Of a stretch of 34,156 nucleotides of DNA, positions 1 to 7,743 are shown piece by piece. Source of the stretch: Rhodobacterales bacterium RIFCSPHIGHO2_02_FULL_62_130 (GTDB taxonomy: Bacteria; Pseudomonadota; Alphaproteobacteria; Rhodobacterales; Rhodobacteraceae). The stretch covers positions 1 to 34,156 of the forward strand of contig MHZT01000010.1 of assembly GCA_001828855.1 (NCBI GenBank), in the 5' to 3' direction. Every line of letters starts with the position of its first letter. The first letter of the stretch is position 1. The position numbers and the translations under genes were made by a program. The notes beneath the pieces are model-generated. The model saw nothing but the letters and a program-made list of their open reading frames with translations, had not been told where the DNA came from and searched no databases.

Positions 1-237
1 CTGCTCAGCAAGCTTTACGAGCGCACCAGCGTCGTCATCACCACTAACCTCAGCTTCAGCGAGTGGGCCACCGTTTTTGGTGATGCCAAGATGACCACGG
101 CCTTGCTCGACCGTCTCACCCACCGCTGTCACATCCTGGAAACCGGCAACGACAGCTTCCGCTTCAAGGCAAGCTCAGCCGCTGCATCCGCAGCAAAGAG
201 AAAGAAGGAGACAACACACATCTTGCCCCCCGCCTGA
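1..237 (+). CDS. istB: IstB-like ATP-binding transposition helper, C-terminal part
   Basis: The frame is open from base 1 and stops at TGA 235-237, giving the last 78 residues. It contains the sensor-1 type stretch [13 protein letters not shown], then [20 protein letters not shown], and a basic tail. These are hallmarks of the IstB/DnaC-like AAA+ ATPase that assists the IS21 transposase IstA. The Walker A and B motifs would lie upstream of the window. The gene runs on the plus strand, which orients the element left to right, the same orientation as the IS21 left end at the other edge of the window. Confidence 0.9.
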   Translation: MLSKLYERTSVVITTNLSFSEWATVFGDAKMTTALLDRLTHRCHILETGNDSFRFKASSAAASAAKRKKETTHILPPA

Positions 238-262
238 CCCGAAATCCACACTCAAAGCCGGG

Positions 263-285
263 TCAGTTCTGGGTGAAAATCAACA
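263..285 (+). repeat. IS21 right terminal inverted repeat
   Basis: These 23 bases are the exact reverse complement of 34066-34088. Beyond them the two ends diverge after one mismatch and a short CCGG match. The right edge of the window is therefore a left end and not an inverted copy of this right end. Confidence 0.85.
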
Positions 286-741
286 GGCAAGCCCTTCGCG
301 ATTGAAGTCGTCGAGCACGTTCAGCAGCCGAAATGCCCGCCCGTCGCCGAGGCGATCTGCCATGAAGTCCATCGACCAGGTCAGGTTGGGTGCCTCCGGC
401 ACGGCCAGCGCGTCGGGCTTGTCCCGCTTCAGCCGCTTGCGCGGTTTGATCCGCAGGTTCAGCTCCAGCTCGCAATAGATGCGATAGACGCGCTTGTGGT
501 TCCAGCTATGACCCTTCACGTTACGCAAATGCAGGAAACACAGGCCGAACCCCCACGTCTTGCGGGCATCGGTCAGCCCGACCAGCAGATCGGCGATCTC
601 CTCGTTCTCGGCCTTCAGCTTCGGGCCATAGCGATAACAGGTCTCGCTGACCCCGAAGGCCCGGCAGGCCAGCGCAATGCTGGACCCATGTCGCGCCACC
701 GCATTCAGGGCCATCTCACGGCGTTGAGATGGCCGCGTCAC
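286..741 (-). pseudogene. IS3-family transposase OrfB, truncated by the IS21 insertion
   Basis: The N-terminal 150 or so residues of an IS3-type OrfB remain. There is an HTH_21-like region ([12 protein letters not shown]..., [13 protein letters not shown]) and then the start of the rve/DDE integrase core with the first catalytic Asp (TWSMDFMAD). The frame continues to DDFNREGLA and then runs into the IS21 end, which supplies a Cys codon and a stop at 280. The second Asp and the Glu of the DDE triad are missing, so it cannot be an active transposase. The start overlaps the end of OrfA and is normally reached by frameshifting. Confidence 0.9.
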
Positions 742-1001
742 TTTTTTCCGAGAGCCTCCTTCAGAAGATCGGCTTGCATGCTGAGGTCCGCATACATCCG
801 CTTCAGCCGCCTGTTCTCATCTTCCATGGCCTTCATCTGGCTGATCAGGGATGCATCCATGCCGCCATACTTCGCCCGCCACTTGTAGAACGAGGCATTG
901 CTCATGCCATGCTCACGGCACAAATCGGCCACCGGCACACCGCCTTCGGCCTGCCGCAGGATCGCGATGATCTGCGCCTCGGCGTATCTTATTGTTTTCA
1001 T
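738..1001 (-). CDS. IS3-family transposase OrfA
   Basis: This is an 87-residue helix-turn-helix protein of the HTH_Tnp_1 family, beginning [19 protein letters not shown]. The recognition region is [25 protein letters not shown] leucine-zipper-like coiled coil ([23 protein letters not shown]) mediates dimerisation in this family. It ends GKK followed by TGA. On the minus strand the last codons read GGA AAA AAG TGA. This A6G run (742-748) is the usual site of the -1 frameshift that makes the OrfAB fusion. The gene is intact, but the partner OrfB is cut off. Confidence 0.92.
   Translation of the reverse strand: MKTIRYAEAQIIAILRQAEGGVPVADLCREHGMSNASFYKWRAKYGGMDASLISQMKAMEDENRRLKRMYADLSMQADLLKEALGKK
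742..748 (-). other. Programmed -1 frameshift site of the IS3 element
   Basis: The minus strand reads A AAA AAG directly before the OrfA stop, with OrfB overlapping in the -1 frame. This matches the known slippery-site arrangement of IS3-family elements. Confidence 0.75.
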
Positions 1002-1167
1002 TCAGAATCTCCTCGTTCACCTTGCCGAGAAAATTCTACTTATGCAGCCCCTTACTTTCGGGGGGGATTACCCCCTGAACAAAGTCCGACCTTCACCTTG
1101 TCCGCTCAAGACAATAGATCCTCAATGGCTCGCAGTTTAGGGTATTTATTGACCCGCCGTGGAGAAC

Positions 1168-1194
1168 GCAAAAGGCCCCGCTGTTTGGCGGGGC
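1168..1194 (-). terminator. Rho-independent terminator
   Basis: On the minus strand a 7-bp stem GCCCCGC/GCGGGGC (1188-1194 with 1175-1181, 6-base loop) is followed by CCTTTTGC. It sits just downstream of the initiator tRNA fragment and of lpdA. It probably was the original terminator of the tRNA gene and now can end the thirteen-gene operon. Confidence 0.75.
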
Positions 1195-1222
1195 GCATGT
1201 CGTTGATAATGCTAGAGGATTT

Positions 1223-1246
1223 TGGTTGCGGGGGCAGGATTTGAAC
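1223..1246 (-). pseudogene. 3' fragment of an initiator tRNA-Met gene (attachment-site-like scar)
   Basis: The minus strand carries positions 53-76 of a bacterial tRNA-fMet. These are G53, the T-loop TTCAAAT, the 3' half of the T-stem CCTGC, the acceptor strand CCCCGCA, then A and encoded CCA. Upstream the match stops exactly at position 53: the 5' T-stem half is CAGTG where GCAGG would be needed. The D-arm and anticodon are absent. Such 3' tRNA pieces are typically left by integrases that target tRNA 3' ends, or by recombination. No integrase gene is in the window. Confidence 0.8.
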
Positions 1247-1305
1247 ACTGTTTGGCCAAATGTCGGACGAAATGAAACAACTCGCGGCGATTGACAAAGT
1301 GCCGG

Positions 1306-2706
1306 TCAGCCGTGAATTGCTCCACCCCGCGCGGCGAGAACCGCTTCGTGCAGGGCTTCCGACAGGGTCGGATGTGGAAAGACCACCGCAGCCAGTTGCG
1401 CAGATGTGGCACCTAGAGTGACGGCAATTGTGAGGCCATGGATCAACTCGCTGGCCTCGGCCCCGATGATCTGCGCGCCGAGCAGACGGTCGGTTTCGGC
1501 ATCAAAGACGCATTTCGCCAGCCCGTCCGGCTCTCCCAGGACCAGCGCCTTGCCATTGCCGCGCAGCGAGAAGCGCCCCACCAGCAGCGACCGGCCTTCG
1601 GCCTTGGCGGCCTCTTCGGTCAACCCGACCGATGCGATTTGCGGGCTGGCGTAGATGCAGGCGGGGATCGGACCGCGATGGTGGCCATGCGGGATACCCG
1701 CAATCGCCTCGACACAGGCGATGCCGTCATGTTCGGCCTTATGGGCGAGCATGGGTGGGCCGGCCAGATCGCCGATGGCGTAAAGGCCCGGCACCGAGGT
1801 GCGGCCCGCAGCATCGGCCTTGACCACGCCACGGTCCAGCGCGACGCCCAGCGCCTCCAGTCCCAGCCCATCGACATTTGCCACCACACCGGCCGCCGAA
1901 AGCAGACGGTCGGCGGCAATTTCGCTGCCATCCGACAACTGCGCCGTCAGGCTGTTGTCCTGCCGGTCCAAGCCCACAACAGACACCCCAGTGCGCAGCG
2001 CAATGCCGCGCTTTTGCAGCGCCTTGGCCATCAGGCCGGCAATCTCGGCGTCTTCGGTCGGCAGGATGCGGGGGGCAAGTTCCACCACCGTCACCTGTGC
2101 GCCCAGCGCGGCATAGATCGAGGCGAACTCGATGCCGATGGCACCAGAGCCGACCACAATCAGCCGCTCCGGCACCGCCTTGGGCCGCAGCGCCTCACGG
2201 TAGGTCCAGACCAGATGGCCATCCGCCTCAAGCCCCGGCAAGGCCCGCGGGCGCGCGCCGGTGGCAAGGATGACATGATCGGCCGCGTAAAGCCCAGGCC
2301 CCTTGGCTCCGCGCGGCGCGGGGGCGGCCGTTTCGCTAACCTGCACCTGCCCCGGCTGCACCAGCCGGGCCGCGCCCCAGATCACCTCGACCCCGTTCTT
2401 CTTCAGCAAAAAGGCAATCCCGGCGGTCAACTGACCGCTGACTTCGACCGCGCGGCCCACCAGCCGTTCAGGCTCGATCCGCGGCTCCAGCGGTGCAAGG
2501 CCAAAGCGGTCAGCGTGGCGCGCGGCTTCAAGCACATCGGTGCCTTTCAACATGGCCTTGGTCGGAATGCAGCCCCAGTTCAGGCAAATGCCGCCCAGGT
2601 GATCCCGCTCGATCAGACCCACTTTCTTGCCCAATTGCGCCGCGCGGATTGCCGCCACATAGCCGCCAGGGCCCGCCCCGATGATCAGGATGTCATAGTC
2701 GCTCAT
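1306..2706 (-). CDS. lpdA: Dihydrolipoyl dehydrogenase (E3)
   Basis: This FAD-dependent enzyme reoxidises the dihydrolipoyl group of 2-oxo-acid dehydrogenase complexes and passes electrons to NAD+. It has 466 residues, the normal length. The FAD Rossmann motif GAGPGG is at residues 10-15 and the redox disulfide is C41/C46 in CLNWGCIPTK. The NAD-binding GSGAIGIEFAS lies mid-protein, YAIGDLAG is the second FAD contact, and the catalytic pair is H445/E450 in HPTLSE. The start at 2706 (MSDYDIL) has an AAGGAT site 7 bases upstream; a longer frame to 2790 adds 28 unlikely residues. It is the last gene of the operon and completes the complex encoded at its start. The final codons (RGGAIHG) use GGT GGA GCA ATT, unlike the rest of the gene. 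Confidence 0.96.
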   Translation of the reverse strand: MSDYDILIIGAGPGGYVAAIRAAQLGKKVGLIERDHLGGICLNWGCIPTKAMLKGTDVLEAARHADRFGLAPLEPRIEPERLVGRAVEVSGQLTAGIAFLLKKNGVEVIWGAARLVQPGQVQVSETAAPAPRGAKGPGLYAADHVILATGARPRALPGLEADGHLVWTYREALRPKAVPERLIVVGSGAIGIEFASIYAALGAQVTVVELAPRILPTEDAEIAGLMAKALQKRGIALRTGVSVVGLDRQDNSLTAQLSDGSEIAADRLLSAAGVVANVDGLGLEALGVALDRGVVKADAAGRTSVPGLYAIGDLAGPPMLAHKAEHDGIACVEAIAGIPHGHHRGPIPACIYASPQIASVGLTEEAAKAEGRSLLVGRFSLRGNGKALVLGEPDGLAKCVFDAETDRLLGAQIIGAEASELIHGLTIAVTLGATSAQLAAVVFPHPTLSEALHEAVLAARGGAIHG

Positions 2707-2768
2707 GTCAAAATCCTTCCATGCCGCGCCAAGGGCGCGGTCTATGTTGCGATGCGGGGAAAGGCCGG

Positions 2769-3689
2769 TCAGATCGTCGGGATGATCCAATCGGGCGTGA
2801 TGCCCGATGCCTTGATGAAGGGGGTCACGTCGCGGCCTTTGAACAGGCCATGGTCGGTGACCAGAATGGTGCCATGGCCTGCCGCCTGCCCACCCAGAAT
2901 GTCGGTGTGCAACGTGTCGCCCACCATGGCCAGCCGCCCTGCCCCGATGCGTTCGGCGGCAAGGGAGAAGGCTTCGGGAAAGGGTTTGCCGAAATAGGCG
3001 ACGGGCTGGCCAGTGCGGTCTTGCAGGTCATGCGCCCAGAAGCCGGGTTCCACCGTCAACCCGCCTTCGCGCGGGGCCACCAAGTCGGGGTTGCCCACCA
3101 GCACAGGCCGGGGCTTGCGGATCAGGGAGTGGATCAGACGCTCCTGATCGGCCTCGCTCCACCGTGCGGCGGAGAGGAAGAGGAAGCCCTCGGCGCTGTC
3201 CCAATCGGGAAATTCATCCAGATGCTGGATCGGCTCCTTGGTATCAGCGAAACGATCCTCCACCGCCGCAATCGCGCCCCAGCTGACACCCGGATAGTTC
3301 GCCGCAAGGTGGCGGAACAGCACATCGCGGCTAGAGATGATTTCCTCGGCCCGCACATCCAGCCCAAGACGGGCGTATTTGTGAAACGCGTCCGCGCTGG
3401 TGTAGCTGGCCGCATTGGTCAGGATACAAAAGGGTTTGCCGCGCTGGCGCAGGGCCAGAAGGCATTCCGCCGCACCTGCGATGGCACTGTCCCCGACATT
3501 CAGGACGCCAAAGGAATCAAAGAGATAACCGTCAAAGGCGTCAACCGTGGCCAAAAGCCCCTCGGCCTGTTGCGCCACCACGGGCGCGCTGGCCTGCGGC
3601 AGGCGCGGACGAATGTCCTCGTAGCGCGAAAAGGCGACGTCGAAAGGAATCAGCTTTTGCAGATCGGCGGCTTTGGTCATCTGGTTCAT
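2769..3689 (-). CDS. HAD-superfamily class IIA phosphatase-like protein
   Basis: This 306-residue protein of the NagD-like HAD class IIA would be expected to dephosphorylate a small phosphorylated metabolite. Motif I reads FDSFGVL, with nucleophile D58. Motif II is ILTNAA, motif III is the Lys in YFGKPFPE, and motif IV is GDTLHTD. The second Asp of motif I (D-x-D), the usual general acid/base, is Phe60. The related alphaproteobacterial group reads DxWGV here, so this is a subfamily trait rather than a lesion, but it leaves catalysis open. An AGGGGAAAG ribosome site precedes the start. Its position between an FGGY kinase and Lpd suggests removal of phosphate from an intermediate or a dead-end product of the pathway. 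Confidence 0.85.
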   Translation of the reverse strand: MNQMTKAADLQKLIPFDVAFSRYEDIRPRLPQASAPVVAQQAEGLLATVDAFDGYLFDSFGVLNVGDSAIAGAAECLLALRQRGKPFCILTNAASYTSADAFHKYARLGLDVRAEEIISSRDVLFRHLAANYPGVSWGAIAAVEDRFADTKEPIQHLDEFPDWDSAEGFLFLSAARWSEADQERLIHSLIRKPRPVLVGNPDLVAPREGGLTVEPGFWAHDLQDRTGQPVAYFGKPFPEAFSLAAERIGAGRLAMVGDTLHTDILGGQAAGHGTILVTDHGLFKGRDVTPFIKASGITPDWIIPTI

Positions 3690-3707
3690 GTCTTTCCCCT
3701 GCGGGTC

Positions 3708-5228
3708 TTAGGCAATCTCGGCCATCACCTGCCGCAAACGCTGGAAATGCTCGCGCAGCGCGGGGTAGATGTCTTTGTAAAGCCCATAAAGCTTGTCATA
3801 TTTTGCACTTTGGGCAGGCTGCGGCTCATAGGTCTTGCCGACGCCCGTCATCGCCGCAGCGGCCGCTTCGACGCTGTCGAAATGGCCCGCGCCATAGGCC
3901 GCAAGAATGCCGGCGCCAAGGCAGGTTGCCTCGGGTTCGCGCGCCACGGCCACGGGTTTGCCCAGCACATCGGCCACGATCTGGCACCACAGCGGGCTGC
4001 GCGCCCCGCCGCCCATGGCAAGGAACCGGCGGATCGGCATGTCGCTGGCGGCTTCGGCCCCGGTGGTCGACAGCCGCTGTTCCATCGCCAACCCTTCCAG
4101 AATGGCGCGGTAGACATGGGCCTTGCCATGCCGCCCGGTCAGGCCAAACAACACCCCGCGCGCCGTGCTGTCCCAATAGGGGGTCAGCACGCCGGTCAGA
4201 TAGGGGAGCGACAAAAGCCCGTCCGACCCCGAAGGCAGCGCTGCCGCCGCACTTTCAAGGATCTGTTCCGGCGCAAGGTCAAGGCCAAAGGGCCGCTCGC
4301 CAATGCCCGAGAACTGCTGTACGAACCAGTTCAGGTTATAGGTGCCGCCGCCAAAGAAGGTCTCGAAGATATAGGTGCCGGGCACACCGCCCGTCATGGT
4401 GCGAAACGACCGGTCGGTGCCATAAGTGGCGCTGAAATTGCCCGACACGATGCCGGTGCCAAGGTTAAGATAGGCCTCACCCGGTTTGGTGATGCCCACG
4501 CCAAGGCCCGCCGATTGGCCATCGCCCAGACCCGCAACCACCTTCAGGCCGCGGTTCAGGCCCAAAAGTTCCGCCACATCATCGCGCAGGATGCCCAGCA
4601 CCTCGCCCGGCGCGCAAAGCTCTGGGAACTGATCCGGACGCAGGCCGACACGGTCCACCAGATCGCGCGACAGGGTGAAATCGCGCAGGTCCACCACGCC
4701 CAACGGGTCAACACTGCCGTATGAGGTGCGCCATTCCCCGGTCAGGCGGTTGACCAGATAGGAATGCACATCGGCCACCCGGTCGGTTGCCTCGATGCAG
4801 CGGGGTTCATGCTCGGTGAGCCACGCCAGCTTATACCAGCTTGTCGCGGTGTTCGGCGGCTTGCCGGTGATCTGGTGGATGTCCTCGCTGCCAAGCCGGT
4901 TGACCTGATCGGTCGCCCGGGTGTCCAGCCACAGCATGGCCGGGCGCAGGGCGTGGCCGTCGCGGTCCAGACAGACGAAGGTTTCGCGCTGATGGGTGAT
5001 GGAAAGCGCGGCAAGCCGCGACGGGTCGATCTGGCGGCAGGCAAAGCCGATTGCAGCAACGGTGGCGTTCCACCAATCCACCGGGTCTTGCTCTCCCCAG
5101 CCGGGGTGCGGCGAGGAATGGCTATAGGCAGACCGCCCTACAGCAACGCTGGTACCATCCAGCGACCAGACCACAGCCTTGGCTGCGGTGGTTGAGCAAT
5201 CAAGGCCAAGGACAAGATCACGCTGCAC
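3708..5228 (-). CDS. FGGY-family carbohydrate kinase, xylulokinase-like
   Basis: This 506-residue kinase of the FGGY family phosphorylates a sugar, ketose or polyol with ATP. The N-terminal phosphate-binding loop is LGLDCSTTAAKAV. The substrate-side stretch is HSSPHPGWGEQDPVDWW with ITHQRETFVCLD. The catalytic Asp lies in VAGLGDGQSAGLGVG, and the C-terminal ATP-binding segment is RRFLAMGGGARSPLWCQIVADVLG. The start is GTG at 5228. Its GTG overlaps the last codons of the preceding dehydrogenase gene by 11 bases, indicating translational coupling. It resembles XylB more than GlpK, but substrate cannot be read from sequence. A second, different FGGY kinase is at 17349. Confidence 0.93.
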   Translation of the reverse strand: MQRDLVLGLDCSTTAAKAVVWSLDGTSVAVGRSAYSHSSPHPGWGEQDPVDWWNATVAAIGFACRQIDPSRLAALSITHQRETFVCLDRDGHALRPAMLWLDTRATDQVNRLGSEDIHQITGKPPNTATSWYKLAWLTEHEPRCIEATDRVADVHSYLVNRLTGEWRTSYGSVDPLGVVDLRDFTLSRDLVDRVGLRPDQFPELCAPGEVLGILRDDVAELLGLNRGLKVVAGLGDGQSAGLGVGITKPGEAYLNLGTGIVSGNFSATYGTDRSFRTMTGGVPGTYIFETFFGGGTYNLNWFVQQFSGIGERPFGLDLAPEQILESAAAALPSGSDGLLSLPYLTGVLTPYWDSTARGVLFGLTGRHGKAHVYRAILEGLAMEQRLSTTGAEAASDMPIRRFLAMGGGARSPLWCQIVADVLGKPVAVAREPEATCLGAGILAAYGAGHFDSVEAAAAAMTGVGKTYEPQPAQSAKYDKLYGLYKDIYPALREHFQRLRQVMAEIA

Positions 5229-6690
5229 GATCCACCCCCGTTGCTGCAGCCAGCACCTGATCCACCCGCGCCATGATACGCGCCACGCCTTCGGCGTCGA
5301 GCCAGCCCGCCAGATACAAAAGGTCGGCGATCGTAAAGCGTTCGCGCATGAACTGGCAATTTCCGATCACCCACCGCGTCAGGTCTTCGGACGGGGCCGG
5401 AACCAGCGCGTCAAACCGCATCGCGGAACCGGCGCGCGAGAGGTATTCGACAATCTTTGCCGTATCGAACACCAGTGCGTCATGCGCCTGACGATGCTGC
5501 GGCCAGTTGGGGAAAAATGCCTCAACGGCGGGCCAGTTCGCCTGAAGCGTGGTTAGCTTGGCGCGGTAGCGGGCCTCGCATTCGGCCCCGATCGCGCCCG
5601 AAGGGTCAAGCGCCTCAAAAGCGTCGCGCGCCGCTCTGGCCTGCGCGTCAAGATCAAAGGCGATATCCTGCGCGGTAACAGGGGTTTCCTGCATGCGGGC
5701 GCAGAACACATCCCAGGCGGCAGCGGCGATGACAGATCCCACCCCCACCTGCGCGCCATGTTGGCTCATCGGGGTGTGGGTCTGGCTTGCCACCATATCG
5801 AGCATATGGCTGAAAAGATGCTCCATCCCCGAAAGCGTGGCCGTGGTGCCGCCGGTACCGGTTACGATCCCGCGAAAGGCCAAGGCGCGGGTCAGCTTTT
5901 CGCTGTCGCCCAGATCGCCATTGGCAAGACCCCGTGACCAATCTTCAATCCCATGCCCACAGATCGCCAGCAGTTCCAGCAAGACGGGCGTGAAGGATGT
6001 ATCGACGCCCAGTTGCGCCGCAAGATACCAATCGCCCGGCGCGCAGAACATCGACATCATCTCGCCCATGCCCGCCGCCGTCATCCGGGGCGGCGCTTCG
6101 GCAATGGTGCGCACATCGGCCAGCACGGCATCGGGCCAGCGTGACAGGCTGGTCTTCTTGACACCGTTTTGCAGCACGACCGAAAAGTTGTCGGTGAACC
6201 CGTCAACCGAGGCAGCCGTCTGGATCACCACATGCACCGGCACGCCCGACCGCACCGAGGCGACCTTGGCCACATCGGTGATGGTACCACCGCCGACCGA
6301 CACAATGGCATCTGCCCCAAGCACGCCCTTTGCGGCGGCTTGCAAGATCGGCTCATCGGCGTGCAGCACATCCTGGCCGTCATCCAGTTCGACCAAGCGC
6401 ACGCGATGGGTCCGTTCCAGTGCGGCGATGACATCGGCCTTCAGGTCACGCCCGGCCCGCAAGATGCGCACCGGATCGACCACCACGCAGACAACCGCCC
6501 CCGAGGCTGGCTTGCCTGCGGCGACCAGCTGGCGCGCCAGAGCTTCCGGCAAGAGCTCCAGCACATTGTCGGCCACGATCACCTCTTTCATACCCAGCCG
6601 GGCGAATTGACCGCGCGGATCGTTGCGCTGCATGGCGGCGTCGATCCGGTTCAGGTTCGACAGATCAGCAATTGTCAGGCCAAGCGACAT
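5218..6690 (-). CDS. Iron/zinc-dependent dehydrogenase of the sn-glycerol-1-phosphate dehydrogenase (AraM/EgsA) family
   Basis: Members reduce dihydroxyacetone phosphate to sn-glycerol-1-phosphate, or catalyse the reverse, with NAD(P)H and a bound metal. This protein has 490 residues, longer than AraM of about 400, with an extra C-terminal helical part. NAD-binding SVGGGTITDVAK is at residues 131-142, followed by the ASVDGFTD substrate region. Likely metal positions are E210 in GMGEMMS, where Asp is usual, H291 in SGMEHLFSH and H311 in QHGAQVG. The Asp-to-Glu change suggests an altered site or substrate. It sits between importer genes and an FGGY kinase, which fits a catabolic role on an imported polyol or its phosphate rather than ether-lipid synthesis. 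Confidence 0.87.
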   Translation of the reverse strand: MSLGLTIADLSNLNRIDAAMQRNDPRGQFARLGMKEVIVADNVLELLPEALARQLVAAGKPASGAVVCVVVDPVRILRAGRDLKADVIAALERTHRVRLVELDDGQDVLHADEPILQAAAKGVLGADAIVSVGGGTITDVAKVASVRSGVPVHVVIQTAASVDGFTDNFSVVLQNGVKKTSLSRWPDAVLADVRTIAEAPPRMTAAGMGEMMSMFCAPGDWYLAAQLGVDTSFTPVLLELLAICGHGIEDWSRGLANGDLGDSEKLTRALAFRGIVTGTGGTTATLSGMEHLFSHMLDMVASQTHTPMSQHGAQVGVGSVIAAAAWDVFCARMQETPVTAQDIAFDLDAQARAARDAFEALDPSGAIGAECEARYRAKLTTLQANWPAVEAFFPNWPQHRQAHDALVFDTAKIVEYLSRAGSAMRFDALVPAPSEDLTRWVIGNCQFMRERFTIADLLYLAGWLDAEGVARIMARVDQVLAAATGVDRAA

Positions 6691-6735
6691 CGTGGCGTTC
6701 CTTCTGACGCGGGTGACAGACAGTCGTGAAAGGGA

Positions 6736-7743
6736 TCAGCGCGTTGCCGCGCGGCGATCCAGCATCACGGCGATGATGATGGCGACCCCGATCACCACCG
6801 GTTGCAGGTTGGGCGAAACGTTGATCAGCGCCATACCGTTGCGCAGCACCCCAATGATCATCAGGCCGATGAATGTGCCCATCATCCCGCCCGAACCGCC
6901 AGAAAGGCTGGCGCCGCCAATGACAACCACCGCGATGACGCTGAGAAGGTCATTGACCCCCGCCGTCGGGTGAGCGGCATCCAGACGCGAACCGACAATC
7001 AGACCGGCCAGCGCGGCGAGAAAACCTGCGGTGACATAGACCATCACCTTGGCGCGACGCGTGTTGATGCCCGACAGCCGCGCCACTTCCTCGTTCCCGC
7101 CAATCGCATAAAGCGCGCGGCCCGAGGGGCGGAAGTAAAGCCAGTAGGCGACGATCAGATAGACCACGACCAGGATCACGAATTCCAGCGGCAGCCCGAA
7201 GAAACGGGCCGAGGTGATTTCAGAAAACCACTCGGGGAAGCCTGTGACAGGGCTGCCATTGGTGATGAACAGCGCCAGACCCGAACAGGCCGACATGGTG
7301 GCAAGCGTCGCCACGAAGGGTTGGATGCGGCCGTAGGTCGACAGGATGCCATTTACCAGCCCGACAAAGGCGCCCAAGGCCAGCCCGGCCAGAGTGGAAA
7401 TGACGAAGGGCACGCCGAAATCGCGGTAGAGCCAAGCGTTCAGCATCAAAGACACCGCCAGCACCGCGCCGACCGACAGGTCGATCCCGCCGATGATGAT
7501 GACCAGCGCCGCCCCTGCCGCCATGATGCCGATTTCGGACATCTGCGAGAAGACGTTGAACAAGTTCCGCGTGGTCAGGAAATACGGGGAAAGCACCGAA
7601 AAGACGACGCTGACCAGGATCAACCCGATCAGCGGACCGGGAATATAGCGCTGAACCTTCTTCACAAAATCCATCCCTGCCTCCGTCTTGCCCTTGCCTG
7701 CGCTTGCTCCGGGGTTTGGCCCGGTCTGATCCAGAAGTGTCAC
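6736..7743 (-). CDS. Sugar ABC transporter permease, RbsC-like (importer 1)
   Basis: This is an inner-membrane permease of the BPD_transp_2/RbsC family with 335 residues and 8-10 predicted hydrophobic segments. The family signatures AALVIIIGGIDLSVGAVLA, GxNEEVARLSGI (the cytoplasmic loop that contacts the ATPase) and VVVIGGASLSGGSGGMMGT are present. The start drawn here is a GTG whose bases overlap the TGA of the ATPase gene (GTGA). An internal ATG at 7674 (MDFVKKVQR) has a GGAGG five bases upstream and may be the true or a second start, giving 312 residues. It is the only permease of this importer, so it presumably works as a homodimer. Confidence 0.94.
   Translation of the reverse strand: MTLLDQTGPNPGASAGKGKTEAGMDFVKKVQRYIPGPLIGLILVSVVFSVLSPYFLTTRNLFNVFSQMSEIGIMAAGAALVIIIGGIDLSVGAVLAVSLMLNAWLYRDFGVPFVISTLAGLALGAFVGLVNGILSTYGRIQPFVATLATMSACSGLALFITNGSPVTGFPEWFSEITSARFFGLPLEFVILVVVYLIVAYWLYFRPSGRALYAIGGNEEVARLSGINTRRAKVMVYVTAGFLAALAGLIVGSRLDAAHPTAGVNDLLSVIAVVVIGGASLSGGSGGMMGTFIGLMIIGVLRNGMALINVSPNLQPVVIGVAIIIAVMLDRRAATR

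Larger units (their letters stand above)
1..285 (+). mobile_element. IS21-family element, right-hand end (partial)
   Basis: The end of an istB gene is followed by 48 bases that finish in CAACA at 285. The last 23 bases (263-285) are the exact reverse complement of 34066-34088, so they are a terminal inverted repeat. IS21-family elements are known to begin TG and end CA, which sets the boundary at 285. The next base, 286, continues the reading frame of an IS3-type transposase, so this element inserted into that one. The 5' part of the element, with istA, lies outside the window. Confidence 0.85.
286..1075 (-). mobile_element. IS3-family element remnant
   Basis: The remnant consists of OrfA, the 5' part of OrfB and the upstream terminal region. 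Its far end has been removed or lies beyond the IS21 copy, so its two inverted repeats cannot be compared. The outer boundary near 1050-1080 is uncertain; a G7 run and a C5 run occur there. No target duplication can be checked. Confidence 0.7.

Noticed and set aside
1055-1080. G-run/C-run near the outer end of the IS3 remnant as its terminal inverted repeat
   Set aside because: The other end of the IS3 element is not in the window, so the repeat cannot be verified.
1318-1331. Annotating the 14-base tRNA-like stretch inside lpdA as a tRNA 5' half
   Set aside because: It is in frame inside lpdA, and the AIH residues there fit the usual E3 C-terminus, so chance similarity cannot be excluded. 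It is kept only as an observation.
2721-4724. Long plus-strand open frame opposite the HAD and FGGY genes
   Set aside because: It is an antisense shadow produced by high-GC codon bias; the minus strand carries clear family motifs and ribosome sites in the same stretch.
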